From contig NZ_JAJUXG010000003.1 of assembly GCF_021390535.1 (NCBI RefSeq), forward strand, positions 62,001-126,000: 64,000 nt of DNA, in the 5' to 3' direction. The translations under genes and the position numbers were made by a program. Each line of letters starts with the position of its first letter. Position 1 is the stretch's first letter. Shown one piece after another: positions 1 to 10,448 of the stretch. Under the pieces are notes generated by a model. It did no database searches. It was not told the origin of the DNA and was given only the letters and a program-made list of their open reading frames with translations. Source of the stretch: Dyadobacter sp. CY312 (GTDB lineage: Bacteria > Bacteroidota > Bacteroidia > Cytophagales > Spirosomataceae).

Positions 1-1640
1 AACGGTACGCGTGTCCAGGTCGCATCAGGAACACCCAAATACTTGCGGTTCGGGTTCAGAACTTCAAACTCACCACTCGCATTTCTTCTCCAATACATGT
101 AGTCGGGATACTGAGCGTATTTACCAGTGATGTTGAATGCATCGTCTGCCATTTGTTTAAGCTCTTCCGACGTTTCCTGCATTTTCTTGGCATAGAGATT
201 CCAACGGATCAATTCATACTTACGAATCATCTCACCACCAAATTCCCATCCACGTTCGTTCACAATACTGTTGAAGAATGCATCTTTTGAACCTGAAATA
301 CCTGTAACATACTGATCCACCTTGGCAGGCCATTGTGCTTGCGGGAATGCTCTTCTGCGAACTCTGCTAAGTGCTTCGCGTGCTTTTTCAGTCGGACCAC
401 TGATTTCATTTTCTGCCTCTGCATACATCAGCAAAACATCAGAGTAACGTAACATCGGCCAGTTGATACCTGTACCTTTTGCGGTAGAAGGCCCGGGAGG
501 CGTAGTTAGGAAATGACGACTCCATTTTCCCTGCGCAATGTTATTCACACCCGAAACAAAAACTTTCTGAAAACTGGTATTGATCTTGTATAGCGCACAG
601 GTTACGTCTCTTCTTATATCTGTTGAGTCAAAAGAAAAGTAATAATTTGGCGGTATGGACATGTAGTTGTTTCCTGAACCATAGCTGTGCGAAGCCGTCG
701 TTCCACCGTCTACGGTAATTCCGATATTCCAGGCAACATCCCCGCTACCAAGCGCGAAAGGCACTTCGAACAATACATCGCTATTGACCGGGCTGATGAA
801 TTTGTTCTGGTTCATAAACACCTGGCGGTAATCCGCAGGAAGTTCACGGTCTTTGAGCGTGATCAGCTTTTCGGTGTAAGTACGGGCGATTTCATAATAA
901 TCTTTGAAATCTGTTTTGCGCTCCATGGTCAGTTCCGGCGTCAGGTAGTAACCTCCGCGCTGCAAAGCCAGGCGCGCAATCATACCCAAAGTATACTCCC
1001 TGCTCACCTGCTCTATACCAAAATTAATCTGGTCTGCCCAAAGCATTTGGCTTTCAACCTTGATCATATCCTCTATTTGCTGGCTCAGAATAAGGTTACG
1101 GTCTTCGCGGGAAAGGTAAAAATCCTGACCTGCCTTTGGTGCAAGACGTACATTGGGCACATCGCCAAAGTAATACGTTAACATGCTGTACCAGTATGCT
1201 CTGATGGTATATACCTCCCCAAGCATGTGATACAACTGGCGTTTACTGGCTACATCAGTCGATGTCAGTACCTTGCTCGCCTCAATTCCCTCAATTGCGA
1301 TGTTACAATCACGAATGGAAGTGTAGGCAGCGTTCCAGAATTGTCTCAAATCTCCGTTTCCGGGAAGGGCATCCAGGTTCCAGATCTGATGGCGATCCGC
1401 AGTTGCACCCCAGCCGCTCTGGCGTTCAATATCCGTATTGCCCGTCATGTTATTGGAAAGCCTCGACCTGAAACCGTCCGTGCTAAACGAAACGTAGGCT
1501 GCATTTACGCCTTTACGTGCATCTTCCACGTTGGAATAAATGTAATTGGTGTCAAAAGTTGAAAGCGATTCCGGTTCGAGAAAGTCCTTGCAGGAACTCA
1601 TTCCCAACAGAACACAGATTAATATATATATCCTTTTCAT
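1..1640 (-). CDS. SusD/RagB-family nutrient-binding outer-membrane lipoprotein, 3' end outside window
   Basis: Reading leftward from the ATG at 1638-1640, the frame stays open to the window edge (about 546 codons). The product begins MKRIYILICVLLGMSSCKDF, a lipoprotein signal with lipobox MSSC followed by the K-D-F-L-E start typical of SusD proteins. The last residues visible, around NPNRKYLGVPDATWTRVP, look close to the usual SusD C-terminus, so only a small part is probably missing. SusD proteins cap the SusC channel on the cell surface and bind the glycan. The gene starts 20 nt after the stop of the SusC gene at 1661-4945, so the two are surely co-transcribed. Substrate cannot be read from sequence; pectin is inferred from the locus. 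Confidence 0.9.
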   Translation of the reverse strand, partial: MKRIYILICVLLGMSSCKDFLEPESLSTFDTNYIYSNVEDARKGVNAAYVSFSTDGFRSRLSNNMTGNTDIERQSGWGATADRHQIWNLDALPGNGDLRQFWNAAYTSIRDCNIAIEGIEASKVLTSTDVASKRQLYHMLGEVYTIRAYWYSMLTYYFGDVPNVRLAPKAGQDFYLSREDRNLILSQQIEDMIKVESQMLWADQINFGIEQVSREYTLGMIARLALQRGGYYLTPELTMERKTDFKDYYEIARTYTEKLITLKDRELPADYRQVFMNQNKFISPVNSDVLFEVPFALGSGDVAWNIGITVDGGTTASHSYGSGNNYMSIPPNYYFSFDSTDIRRDVTCALYKINTSFQKVFVSGVNNIAQGKWSRHFLTTPPGPSTAKGTGINWPMLRYSDVLLMYAEAENEISGPTEKAREALSRVRRRAFPQAQWPAKVDQYVTGISGSKDAFFNSIVNERGWEFGGEMIRKYELIRWNLYAKKMQETSEELKQMADDAFNITGKYAQYPDYMYWRRNASGEFEVLNPNRKYLGVPDATWTRVP

Positions 1641-1660
1641 GTTCAATAGCTGTTTTAGAA

Positions 1661-4600
1661 TTAGAATGTCACGTTAATACCGAAAGTGTAAGAACGGCTG
1701 CGCGGGAACGACGAGTAATCCACACCCGGCGTAAGTCCCTGGTATCCGGAACTGCGTGATGTACTCACCTCAGGGTCGTATCCTGTGTATTTGCTAAAAA
1801 GGTGAAGGTTGTTACCGGTCACGTAAATCCTGAACTGAGACATTTTAAGCTTTGAGATCAGTTCTTTCGGGAAAGAGTATCCAAGGTTCAGGTTGTTGAG
1901 ACGGATAAATGAACCATCTTCGACTGCCCAGGAGTGGATCACTGTTTGAGCATCGCCCAAGCCATGCGGAGACCAGATGTTTTTGCCCTGATTCATTTGC
2001 GACAGTTGTTCAAGATCGGTAACAATACCACCAGCTGTTCCTGTGTATGAACCATCTACATCCAGATAGGTGAAGCGGTTGTCCATCGACATCATCGAAA
2101 GCAAGTTTCCGTTCGTAACCCTTCTGAACTGGTTATACTGGATTTTGCCTGTGTTGTAAACGTCATTTCCATACGACCAGTTGAAGAACACCGAAAGGTC
2201 AAAACCTTTGTAACGGCCATTCAAACCAAAACCGCCTTGTGCTTTTGGAAGTGTATTCCCAATTACCTGGCGATCCAGACTGTTGATCAGTCCGTCACCG
2301 TTCAGATCTTTCAATTTCAGGAAACCCGGACGAAGGTTGGCGTTACCAGACACTGCACCGGAATTAGGGATTCCGTCGTTCAATATGTATTTACTCGTAA
2401 CGGCATCGTAGCTCGCAAAGTCAGAAGTGCTGTAAAAACCATCCGTTACATAACCATACACATCACCAATTGTGCCACCCACTTTCAGGAAAAAGTCATC
2501 CTGATCACGAAGATCCGTACTTGCCCAGTTGGACTGAAAAAAACGTTCGTTGGTACCATCCAGCTCTTCAATTTTGGCTGTATTGCGACCTATGTTGAAG
2601 TTGGCAGAAAGAGAAAAATCTGGTTTGTCAATCATATAGGCAGTCAAACCAAGTTCGATACCTTTGTTTGATGTGCGGCCCACATTGTTCCATTGTGTAA
2701 CAAAACCAGTGCTTGAAGGAATCACTGATCTCAGCAACAGATCTTTTGTTGTGTTGTGATATACATCAAAAGATCCTTCCAGTTTGTGTTTGAAGAACGA
2801 GAAATCCGCACCGGCGTTGCGGTTGATCGTTGTTTCCCAAACAAGATTTGGATTGTAAAGCGTGCTGCCGGATGGGGTGTAATAAGTATTATCAAAGTTT
2901 CCAAAACCCGGTCCACGAAGCGTAGAACCCTGAAACAGGAATTGAGTCGCAGTCGCGTCAATCCGGTCGTTACCAGTAGATCCGTAACTTACTCTCAGTT
3001 TCAATTCGTCAACCGCAGCTACACTTTTAAGGAATGGTTCTTCGGAAAGTTTCCAGGCCAAAGCTGCTGCCGGGAAAAATCCAACGCGGTTTTCAGCTGA
3101 AAATTTGCTGGAAGCATCCATACGGAATGTACCGGTAAGCAGGTATCGGTCTTTCAGCGCGTAATTGATACGCCCAAAACCAGACGACCTGTTGGATGGA
3201 GTAAACTCGCGCGTTTCATGTCTGTCCGTACGACCGAAAGTCATGTTGGCAAAAAGTTCTTCCGGGTTGATCGATTCACGAAAATCTTCTGAACGGATGA
3301 AAGCGTAATTACCGCCAGTCGAGTAAATTTCCTGACCAAGCAGGAAATCAAGTTTGTGAATTCCAAATGATTCCGGGCGGTAAGTCAGCGTATTCAGCAA
3401 ACGATAAGATTTATTGTCCTGATTGGTTTTTTCACCGATAGGAAGACTGCTACCGTTGTTGAAAGATTCACCCGTAAGTGGTCCGTAGAAACGCAGGTTT
3501 TTATCAACAGAAAGTGATCCTGTAAACGTAGACTTCACATCCAGATTTTTCAGTACTGACCAGGCAACCGCACCGCTCAATACATAATCATTGGTGGAGC
3601 GTTTGCGCCAATCCTGTTTTACCAACTTCACCGGACTTACCAGACTCAACAGGAATGACTGAAAATCGTCATCATTTCCAATTGCTGTCAGGTCAATATC
3701 CAGTTCGTCAGCAATACCGTTGGTTGGTCGGGTTTGTACAGCGTCTTTGATGTTGATCTGCGCATTTCCTGAGGTTCCCGCACCATCCACAACAGTACTT
3801 GTGATACGTGTCATCCCTTCAAATTTCAACTTTTTAGAAATGTTCTGGTTCAGTTTAAAATTCAAAACATTTCTTTTAAACGCCGATCCGGTCAGCAAAC
3901 CCTGGTCTGTATTATTGGTAAGACTCAAACTCACTTTGGTGCTCTCGCTACCGCCGCTGATGCTCACATTGTGGTATTGCGAAGTACGCGGACTACCGAA
4001 AAGTTCTTCCTGCCAATCGGTTCCTTTTTTGCTTTGGTACAAATCGTAGTCATCATATTTACCAAAGAATTTCTCAAAGCTCCGTACGTCCGTAGCTGAT
4101 CTGAGTTTGGCTCTTTCGTAATTTACCAACACGTATTCGTATGGAGAAAGCACTTCATATTTACGATTTTTTGGCAAAAGTTTGTACTGCATGAAACCGT
4201 TGTATGAAACCGACACTTTGCCAGCCGTTGGGTTTTTGGTAGTAATTACGATTACCCCGTTCGATGCCTGTGCACCATAAATAGCCGTAGCCGATGCATC
4301 TTTCAAAACGTTGATGCTCTGAATATCCGACGGCGGAATGTCACGAATACTGCTCACAATAAATCCATCCACAACATAAAGCGGTGAATTATCCTGTGTG
4401 ATAGAACCTCCACCACGTACACGAATTACAACTTCCGCATCTGGCGAACCGTCGGACGTGAGTACGCTCACACCGGGCATACGACCAGTCATGGCCTGGG
4501 CGGCATTGGCAACAGGTATATTTTTAAGATCACGTCCCGACATGGTCGCAACAGAACCCGTCATATCCGTCTTTTTCACGGTACCGTATCCGTAATCCAC

Positions 4601-4945
4601 CACAACCACCTCTTCCAGTTTGTTGGCGTCATCTTCCAGCACAATGTCGATTTTGGATTTGCCGTTCACCGGCACTTCACTGCTGAGCATACCGATGAAA
4701 CTGAAAACCAGAACCGCATCAGAAGGCGCGCTGATAGTATATGCTCCTTTTGCGTCCGTTGTAGTACCTAGTGTTCCGCCCTTTACGCGGACCGAAGCTC
4801 CGGGAAGTCCTTCCTTATCGGTAACGGAACTCACGATTCCGGAAACCCTGTGCTGGGCAAAGGATGGCAACGCACAAAAAGCCCAAAAGATCAGCAGAAA
4901 GGATCTGTTGGGGCTTAAAAGAAAATGTAGAATTGGTATTTTCAT
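1661..4945 (-). CDS. SusC/RagA-family TonB-dependent outer-membrane transporter
   Basis: 1094 residues. A signal peptide covers about residues 1-30 (cleavage after PSFA). A carboxypeptidase-regulatory-like beta-sandwich follows (about 33-105, with EGLPGASVRVKG), then the linker LEEVVVV (110-116), the plug domain (about 125-240, with PLYVVDGF and the INVLKDASATAIYG signature), and a long beta-barrel ending in aromatic NVTF. This is the channel half of a SusCD pair, importing oligosaccharide with TonB energy. Unlike the SusC at 6963-10271 it has no STN domain, so it is not expected to signal to a FecR protein by itself. It lies directly upstream of the partial SusD gene and 294 nt after the preceding SusD stop, with a strong hairpin in that gap. 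Confidence 0.95.
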   Translation of the reverse strand: MKIPILHFLLSPNRSFLLIFWAFCALPSFAQHRVSGIVSSVTDKEGLPGASVRVKGGTLGTTTDAKGAYTISAPSDAVLVFSFIGMLSSEVPVNGKSKIDIVLEDDANKLEEVVVVDYGYGTVKKTDMTGSVATMSGRDLKNIPVANAAQAMTGRMPGVSVLTSDGSPDAEVVIRVRGGGSITQDNSPLYVVDGFIVSSIRDIPPSDIQSINVLKDASATAIYGAQASNGVIVITTKNPTAGKVSVSYNGFMQYKLLPKNRKYEVLSPYEYVLVNYERAKLRSATDVRSFEKFFGKYDDYDLYQSKKGTDWQEELFGSPRTSQYHNVSISGGSESTKVSLSLTNNTDQGLLTGSAFKRNVLNFKLNQNISKKLKFEGMTRITSTVVDGAGTSGNAQINIKDAVQTRPTNGIADELDIDLTAIGNDDDFQSFLLSLVSPVKLVKQDWRKRSTNDYVLSGAVAWSVLKNLDVKSTFTGSLSVDKNLRFYGPLTGESFNNGSSLPIGEKTNQDNKSYRLLNTLTYRPESFGIHKLDFLLGQEIYSTGGNYAFIRSEDFRESINPEELFANMTFGRTDRHETREFTPSNRSSGFGRINYALKDRYLLTGTFRMDASSKFSAENRVGFFPAAALAWKLSEEPFLKSVAAVDELKLRVSYGSTGNDRIDATATQFLFQGSTLRGPGFGNFDNTYYTPSGSTLYNPNLVWETTINRNAGADFSFFKHKLEGSFDVYHNTTKDLLLRSVIPSSTGFVTQWNNVGRTSNKGIELGLTAYMIDKPDFSLSANFNIGRNTAKIEELDGTNERFFQSNWASTDLRDQDDFFLKVGGTIGDVYGYVTDGFYSTSDFASYDAVTSKYILNDGIPNSGAVSGNANLRPGFLKLKDLNGDGLINSLDRQVIGNTLPKAQGGFGLNGRYKGFDLSVFFNWSYGNDVYNTGKIQYNQFRRVTNGNLLSMMSMDNRFTYLDVDGSYTGTAGGIVTDLEQLSQMNQGKNIWSPHGLGDAQTVIHSWAVEDGSFIRLNNLNLGYSFPKELISKLKMSQFRIYVTGNNLHLFSKYTGYDPEVSTSRSSGYQGLTPGVDYSSFPRSRSYTFGINVTF

Positions 4946-5141
4946 ACTTACTGCGCTTTAAAATAATTGGATAATTGAGAAAAAACTGGTGTTTGAAAAT
5001 TGGCAATGCTCACTGAAATCATACAAAAAGGCTAACTGAAAAATTTGAAAAACTTATTTTATTATTAGATAAATGCTATTTAAGATATTGCAGAGATTTA
5101 AATCCTGCCCGGAAAGACTTTACCAGGCAACAGTCTGCAAT

Positions 5142-5182
5142 CGGAGAATACCCTTGCGCTTTACGAGCAGGGGTATTCTCCG
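5142..5182 (-). terminator. Strong hairpin between the two SusCD pairs (no U-tract)
   Basis: The arms GGAGAATACCCTTGC and GCAGGGGTATTCTCC pair over 15 positions with one G-U-type mismatch around a 9-nt loop. It lies between the SusD stop at 5240 and the SusC start at 4945. No run of T follows in the minus direction, so it may act as a partial terminator or an mRNA stability element that separates expression of the two pairs, rather than as a full intrinsic terminator. Confidence 0.5.
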
Positions 5183-5239
5183 GATGTAAATCCTGTATTT
5201 CAGCGTTTAGGAATAATCAGTTTACAGCAATTCCAGACA

Positions 5240-6916
5240 TCAATTGTATCCTGGGTTCTGTACAAATTCTGCTTTGTTTTGCAGCACATCAATTTCCACC
5301 CTGGGTATAGGGCGCAGCTGATGAAATGCTTTTACATTAACTGCCGCATCCGGATTGTACTTACTCAGACGTTCCAGCAATTTCCCCGTTCTTTTCAGAT
5401 CAAACCAGCGCAGTTGTTCGCCCGCAAATTCACGTGCTCTTTCGTCCAATATAAAATCAAGCGTTATGTCAGAAGCTGCGATTTTCATATCCTGAATTTT
5501 GCCAGGAAGTGCCGCTCTGTCCCGCAAAATATTCACATAGGTTACCGCAGCGGCATTGTTGTTCAGCTTCATGCTGGCTTCCGCTGCAATGAGATACATT
5601 TCAGCCAAACGGATTGCAAAAGCATCGCGTTTGCTCACCACAACATCTTTTCCGGCACGAGAAGGATCAGCAAATTTGCGTAGCGCAGCAAAGCGATGGC
5701 GTGGAATATTGGGAACGCCGTTTGGCTGGTAAATGTCATTTATATCAATAATCGTGTAAGGTTTCGACTTTCTATGTGCTTCTGTAACAGCACCTTTTGA
5801 AACCACAGCAATCGTATCGCCCAGTGCCACACCCGCTGGTAAAGTAGGTTCATCATTGGCCCACCAAACGGTACGAAAAGAGCCTTTCCAACGTGAATCT
5901 TTGGTTTCATCATAAAGATCAACCAGATATTTGGAAGGCATGTATTGTGTCAACGGTCGGCCTGTTTCCAGATTATACTGCCATCCTTTCAAGCCAACAA
6001 AAATGGGCAGATACAACAAATGACCATGATTTCCACCTTCCCAAAGCCAGAAATAACCCAGGTCGTCGTATCTTCCGTAGTCATTGAGGGTATTGTTTTC
6101 GGAATAATTCACAAACCACACCACTTCACTGTTCGTATTCCCATTGCTGTTGTTGATATCCCAAAGCGCAGCATAGTCGCTCATCAGCTTGTAATTGTAA
6201 TTTTTGATCACACGGTCTGCCATTGCGAGTGCTTCTGTATTCATGTTTCTCGTCAGATACAGGCGCGCCAGAAAAGCAGCCGTAGCTGGTTCTGTAATAC
6301 GGCCTCCTTGTGGCGTCACTACACCTTTCAGCTTCACAAGAGCCGTTTCCAGATCGGCAAAAATCAGCTTGTATACTTCGTCGACCGGTGCACGTAAAGC
6401 AGTCATTTCCGGGCTGGTTGTTTCCTGTGTACGCAAGGGAACATCGCCAAATGTTTCTACCAGATGGTAATAATAAAACGCTCTGAGAAACCGCGCTTCA
6501 CCTTCTCTTTTTGCTTTAATTTCAGCTGAAAGTGCCGACTCATTGATACGGTTGATGGCAATGTTGCAGGTGTTTATTCCTTTGTAAAAACTCTTCCAGA
6601 CAAAGAAAAGACCGTCGTTGGTTGCCTGCAAATTGGAATTGTAATCATAAAAAGGATAAGAACCTGCTGCTGTATTTCCATAGAGCATTTCGTCGGTTCC
6701 GGCCTCTGTGAGCAGGTGCCCGATTACCTTTCCATACCAGATTCTTGTTGGCGCATAGCAGGCATTCACCAGGCTTTCCATGCCTTCCGCAGTGGTGTAA
6801 AACGAATCGCCGGTGACGGTATTCTTGTTGGTTTCTTCAAGAAAATCGGAGCAGGAAAACAAACCCAAACCGATGAGTAAAGCAACCGTTACGGATATAT
6901 ATTTAGTAAGCTTCAT
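5240..6916 (-). CDS. SusD/RagB-family nutrient-binding outer-membrane lipoprotein
   Basis: 558 residues from the ATG at 6914-6916. I prefer this start to one 33 nt upstream because it places the lipoprotein signal at the N-terminus (MKLTKYISVTVALLIGLGLF, then S-C with Cys22) followed by SDFLEE, the usual SusD start. The N-terminal SusD-like domain (about 30-220) and the C-terminal RagB/SusD domain are recognisable; the protein ends in the characteristic region with LRPIPRVEID and VQNPGYN. It is the surface glycan-binding partner of the STN-bearing SusC, whose stop lies 46 nt upstream. It contains helical TPR-like stretches, as in known SusD proteins. Ligand is unknown; the sigma/FecR unit and the pectinesterase nearby suggest a plant-polysaccharide fragment. 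Confidence 0.95.
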   Translation of the reverse strand: MKLTKYISVTVALLIGLGLFSCSDFLEETNKNTVTGDSFYTTAEGMESLVNACYAPTRIWYGKVIGHLLTEAGTDEMLYGNTAAGSYPFYDYNSNLQATNDGLFFVWKSFYKGINTCNIAINRINESALSAEIKAKREGEARFLRAFYYYHLVETFGDVPLRTQETTSPEMTALRAPVDEVYKLIFADLETALVKLKGVVTPQGGRITEPATAAFLARLYLTRNMNTEALAMADRVIKNYNYKLMSDYAALWDINNSNGNTNSEVVWFVNYSENNTLNDYGRYDDLGYFWLWEGGNHGHLLYLPIFVGLKGWQYNLETGRPLTQYMPSKYLVDLYDETKDSRWKGSFRTVWWANDEPTLPAGVALGDTIAVVSKGAVTEAHRKSKPYTIIDINDIYQPNGVPNIPRHRFAALRKFADPSRAGKDVVVSKRDAFAIRLAEMYLIAAEASMKLNNNAAAVTYVNILRDRAALPGKIQDMKIAASDITLDFILDERAREFAGEQLRWFDLKRTGKLLERLSKYNPDAAVNVKAFHQLRPIPRVEIDVLQNKAEFVQNPGYN

Positions 6917-6962
6917 AGCGATAGTAATTAAAAATTTTGCTGTTTTCACAGACCTTTTTACG

Positions 6963-9900
6963 TTAAAAACTCACGTTTAATCCAACAATAAGCTGTTTCG
7001 TAAGCGGGAATTCGACCGAGCCACCTCGCTCAGGATCGTAATTATCAATCTTACTGAAAGTCACAAAGTTCTTAGCTGTTCCATACAAGGTTACGCCGCT
7101 CAGCACCGTCTTTTTCAGGATGGACGAAGGCAGACTGTACGCCAGCCGGATATCTTTAATTTTCCAGAATGAGCCATCCACATATTTCAAAGTTGAAAGG
7201 AACTGATCCGTTCTGCTGATCCACGGTCTTGGATAATCATTCGTCGGATTTTCGGGTGTCCAATAGTCTACCACCGCCGTTGTTCCTCCAGGATAATAGT
7301 ATCCCAGATAATCACTCGCAATGGTTTGTCCGACTCTGGCATAAATCAATACAGACAGGCTCAGGTTTTTGTATGAAAAATTATTGGTAATTCCCCCACT
7401 CCATTTTGGCGAAGCCTGACCAAGTACCACCCTATCATCGCTGGCCGTTATTTTACCGTCGTTATTCTGATCTTTTACTTTGATTTCTCCAGGCAATTTG
7501 GCGTAAGCCTGCGCCTGATCTTTTTCGGCAGTCTGCCAGATTCCTATCTTTTCATAATCGTAAAATACACGTAATGGCTTGCCTACAAACCATGCTTTGG
7601 ATACATCATCGCCGCCCGCGCTCAGTTCCACAATCTCCTCTTTGAAGGTGGCGAAGTTCAGGTCAGTAGTCCAGGAAAAATTCTTCGATGTATGATTTCT
7701 GGTTGAAACAATGATGTCAATACCTCTGGTTTTGGTCTTGCCCACATTGTCGACGGTCTTGCTGAATCCCGTTAAAGAAGGAAGAATCCTATCCATCAAA
7801 AGATCTTTGGTATTGGTGCGATATACATCAACGGAACCCACTATACGATTGGAGAAAAATCCGAAATCCACGGCCAGATTTACTGTACTCGTTTTTTCCC
7901 AACTCAGATTCTTATTCGCCAGTAATTTTGGCCAGTAACCGAAAGCAGGTGTTTCATCAAACGAGAAAGCCACCTTGCTCAGCCCGCCCTGTGTTTGATA
8001 TGCACCGATGGCACTGTTTCCCGAAACGCCGTAGCTTGCACGCAATTTCAGATCCGAAAGAAAATTGGTCGAGTTCGAAATAAAGGGTTCATCAATGATT
8101 CGCCAGGCGGCAGCAAGCGATGGGAAGTAAGCCCATTTGTGTCCGTCGGCCAAAACCGACGCACCATCAGAACGCAAGGAAGCGGTTAACAGATAACGAT
8201 CTTTAAACTTGTAATTGATCCTCCCAAACACCGAGCCGAGCGCACTTTCCGTGAGACTGCTGTTGGTGATAATGTCTTTGGTATTGGTCCCCAGGTTGTA
8301 AAACAAGGAAGACGAAAACGGCTGATCCTTTCCTTCTCCTGAAAAATTCATGGTTTTGTAGCTGATCATACTCGTACCAGCCATGGCATTAAACGAGTGA
8401 TTGCCGAGTGTAGTGGAATAGTTAATCACATTCTCCCAGGTCCAGCTGCGGTTTTTAACATCTGATAATGCCGAACGGGAAAAACCATTGTTCACACCGG
8501 CAAGCGTGGTGTTACTTCCTTCAAAAATTCCCTGCTGACTGTTGGCAAGGTCAAGACCAAAGCTGCTTCTTACCGACAGATTTTTAAGTATAGACCATTC
8601 CGCAAAACCCAACATAAAGATTCTGCTGCTGCTGGTTTTATTGGTATAGTTTTCAAGGGTTTCGTCCAGTAACGGATTGAACACAAACGATCCCGGAAAA
8701 GGAAATTTGTTAATCGAACCGTCCTCATTGTACGGGATTCCGAGGGTCGAGTTCTTGATCAGGTTCCAAAAACTGGTATTACGACGTTGCTGTGTCGATG
8801 AGTTGAAGTTCAGAACCATACCCAGTTTAACATTGTCGAGCACCTGGTGATCCAGATTTAAATGTTGTACAAACCGACGCAGCTGATCGTGTTTCAGCGA
8901 ACCTTTTTCATTAAAGTATTCGGATGAAAGTCTGAATTTCGTTTTTTCGTTACCGCCCGAAATGGCAATGTGGTTGCGCTGAACCGTTCCGTTGTGCAGC
9001 ATCAATCCTGCCCAATCGGTGTCTATTCCTGCATTGATGTTGTCCATCGCTACATTGAAAATTGTGGCATCGTCTGCCGGACTGCTCCATTGTCCGTTGG
9101 CACGGTAAGCTTCGCGGTTCATAGCTACAAACTGCGATGTATTGGTAACACGCTGATAATTTGTCGGGTTATTGACGCCGAAATAGTTATTAAACTCAAT
9201 TTTCGTTTTCCCTGCTTTTCCTGTTTTAGATGTGATCAGAATCACCCCATTCGCTCCCCTTGACCCATAAATGGCAGTTGAAGATGCGTCTTTCAAAACT
9301 TCGATGGACGCAATATCATTGGGATTAATATCGATATAAGAACCATACTGCACTCCATCTACAAGAATCAGCGGTTGGTTTGAAGCATTAAGAGAACGAT
9401 TACCGCGGATGTTAAAATTCATGGCTGCACCGCTTTCGCCACTTGCACGCGTAAGATCCATTCCGGCAACTTTACCCTGTAATGTTTCCAAAACGTTGGT
9501 AACAGGCGTAGATGTGATCTGCGATTCTTTGATGGACACAACCGAACCCGTCAAATCCGCTTTCCGCACCTGACCATATCCCACCACGACCACCTCTTCG
9601 AGTTTACTGATATCAGGCTGAAGCATGATGTTCAAAACCGACTGGCTGCCAACAGTCAACTCATAGGTGTTGTAGCCCACAAATGAAAAAGTGAGAATGG
9701 CATTCTCATCCTCAACGCCCAGTTTAAATTCTCCTTTGTCATCGGTTATTGTTCCGGTTTGGGTTCCTTTCAAAATCACACTCACACCGGGTAACACCTC
9801 CCCTTTTTCATCTTTCACCACGCCGGAAATTCGGCGCAGCATTTGCTCAACTTCTGGTGTATTTTGAGTCGCTTCACCCACCAATTTGCTGTCAAGAATA

Positions 9901-10271
9901 ATTTGTCCATTAATGATCTTGTAGGTCAAATGCAGCGGTGGAAGCAGCTCTTCCAGTACTTCGGAAAGTTTGGCTTTTTTAATCTGAATGCTCACAGGTC
10001 TATCTGAACCGATATTCCGGGAGCTGTAAACGAATTTAATTCCGGTCTGTTTTTCTATACTGCCCAGAACCGTACGCAACGAAGCACCTTCCGAACGGAT
10101 GGAAACCGACATATTGAGCAGCTCTTGCGCAGTACCCTCGTGTGCCTTGGATACGCCCGCAAAAACAATCAAAATAAAAAGCTGATATACCGAAAGCCTC
10201 ATAAGCCTCAAACAAATATTCACGTAGGGATCATCCGCCCAATCAGTTTGGGCTGAGTCAATTTTTTTCAT
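6963..10271 (-). CDS. SusC-family TonB-dependent transducer with N-terminal STN domain
   Basis: 1102 residues from the ATG at 10269-10271; an in-frame codon at 10334 gives a less likely 21-residue extension. A signal or anchor hydrophobic segment (about 23-43) precedes an STN domain (about 52-125), a carboxypeptidase-regulatory-like domain (about 148-220), LEEVVVVGYG (224-233), the plug (about 240-360, with PLILVDGVQYG and IEVLKDASSTAIYG) and a barrel ending GLNVSF. In FecA-type systems the STN domain sits in the periplasm and contacts the FecR protein when substrate binds. The gene order here, sigma then FecR then this transducer, is the standard arrangement. The matching SusD gene follows at once. 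Confidence 0.95.
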   Translation of the reverse strand: MKKIDSAQTDWADDPYVNICLRLMRLSVYQLFILIVFAGVSKAHEGTAQELLNMSVSIRSEGASLRTVLGSIEKQTGIKFVYSSRNIGSDRPVSIQIKKAKLSEVLEELLPPLHLTYKIINGQIILDSKLVGEATQNTPEVEQMLRRISGVVKDEKGEVLPGVSVILKGTQTGTITDDKGEFKLGVEDENAILTFSFVGYNTYELTVGSQSVLNIMLQPDISKLEEVVVVGYGQVRKADLTGSVVSIKESQITSTPVTNVLETLQGKVAGMDLTRASGESGAAMNFNIRGNRSLNASNQPLILVDGVQYGSYIDINPNDIASIEVLKDASSTAIYGSRGANGVILITSKTGKAGKTKIEFNNYFGVNNPTNYQRVTNTSQFVAMNREAYRANGQWSSPADDATIFNVAMDNINAGIDTDWAGLMLHNGTVQRNHIAISGGNEKTKFRLSSEYFNEKGSLKHDQLRRFVQHLNLDHQVLDNVKLGMVLNFNSSTQQRRNTSFWNLIKNSTLGIPYNEDGSINKFPFPGSFVFNPLLDETLENYTNKTSSSRIFMLGFAEWSILKNLSVRSSFGLDLANSQQGIFEGSNTTLAGVNNGFSRSALSDVKNRSWTWENVINYSTTLGNHSFNAMAGTSMISYKTMNFSGEGKDQPFSSSLFYNLGTNTKDIITNSSLTESALGSVFGRINYKFKDRYLLTASLRSDGASVLADGHKWAYFPSLAAAWRIIDEPFISNSTNFLSDLKLRASYGVSGNSAIGAYQTQGGLSKVAFSFDETPAFGYWPKLLANKNLSWEKTSTVNLAVDFGFFSNRIVGSVDVYRTNTKDLLMDRILPSLTGFSKTVDNVGKTKTRGIDIIVSTRNHTSKNFSWTTDLNFATFKEEIVELSAGGDDVSKAWFVGKPLRVFYDYEKIGIWQTAEKDQAQAYAKLPGEIKVKDQNNDGKITASDDRVVLGQASPKWSGGITNNFSYKNLSLSVLIYARVGQTIASDYLGYYYPGGTTAVVDYWTPENPTNDYPRPWISRTDQFLSTLKYVDGSFWKIKDIRLAYSLPSSILKKTVLSGVTLYGTAKNFVTFSKIDNYDPERGGSVEFPLTKQLIVGLNVSF

Positions 10272-10362
10272 ACCTTTAAATGTTTTGTTAATCCAACGAG
10301 TTTTGACAAAATAACCCCTTCTGCTTACGGGCAAAGTATAGCGGAAAAGTCAAGGGAACATT

Positions 10363-10390
10363 AGCTGATCATGGGGCAACATGGTCAGCT
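10363..10390. other. Hairpin between FecR and SusC genes
   Basis: AGCTGATCATG and CATGGTCAGCT form an 11-bp stem with one G-T position and a 6-nt loop. On the plus strand it is followed by six T, the form of an intrinsic terminator, but no plus-strand gene lies upstream. On the minus strand it sits in the 177-nt gap between FecR and the transducer gene, where it could attenuate or process the message. Confidence 0.4.
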
Positions 10391-10448
10391 TTTTTGGTAA
10401 ATAAGGATAGTGACTACATAGGCGTATCAATTAGGCGGTTTCGTATTC

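Noticed and set aside
687..1181. 164-codon plus-strand open frame inside the partial SusD gene
   Set aside because: It is antisense to a clearly coding SusD frame, with no start context, signal or family features.
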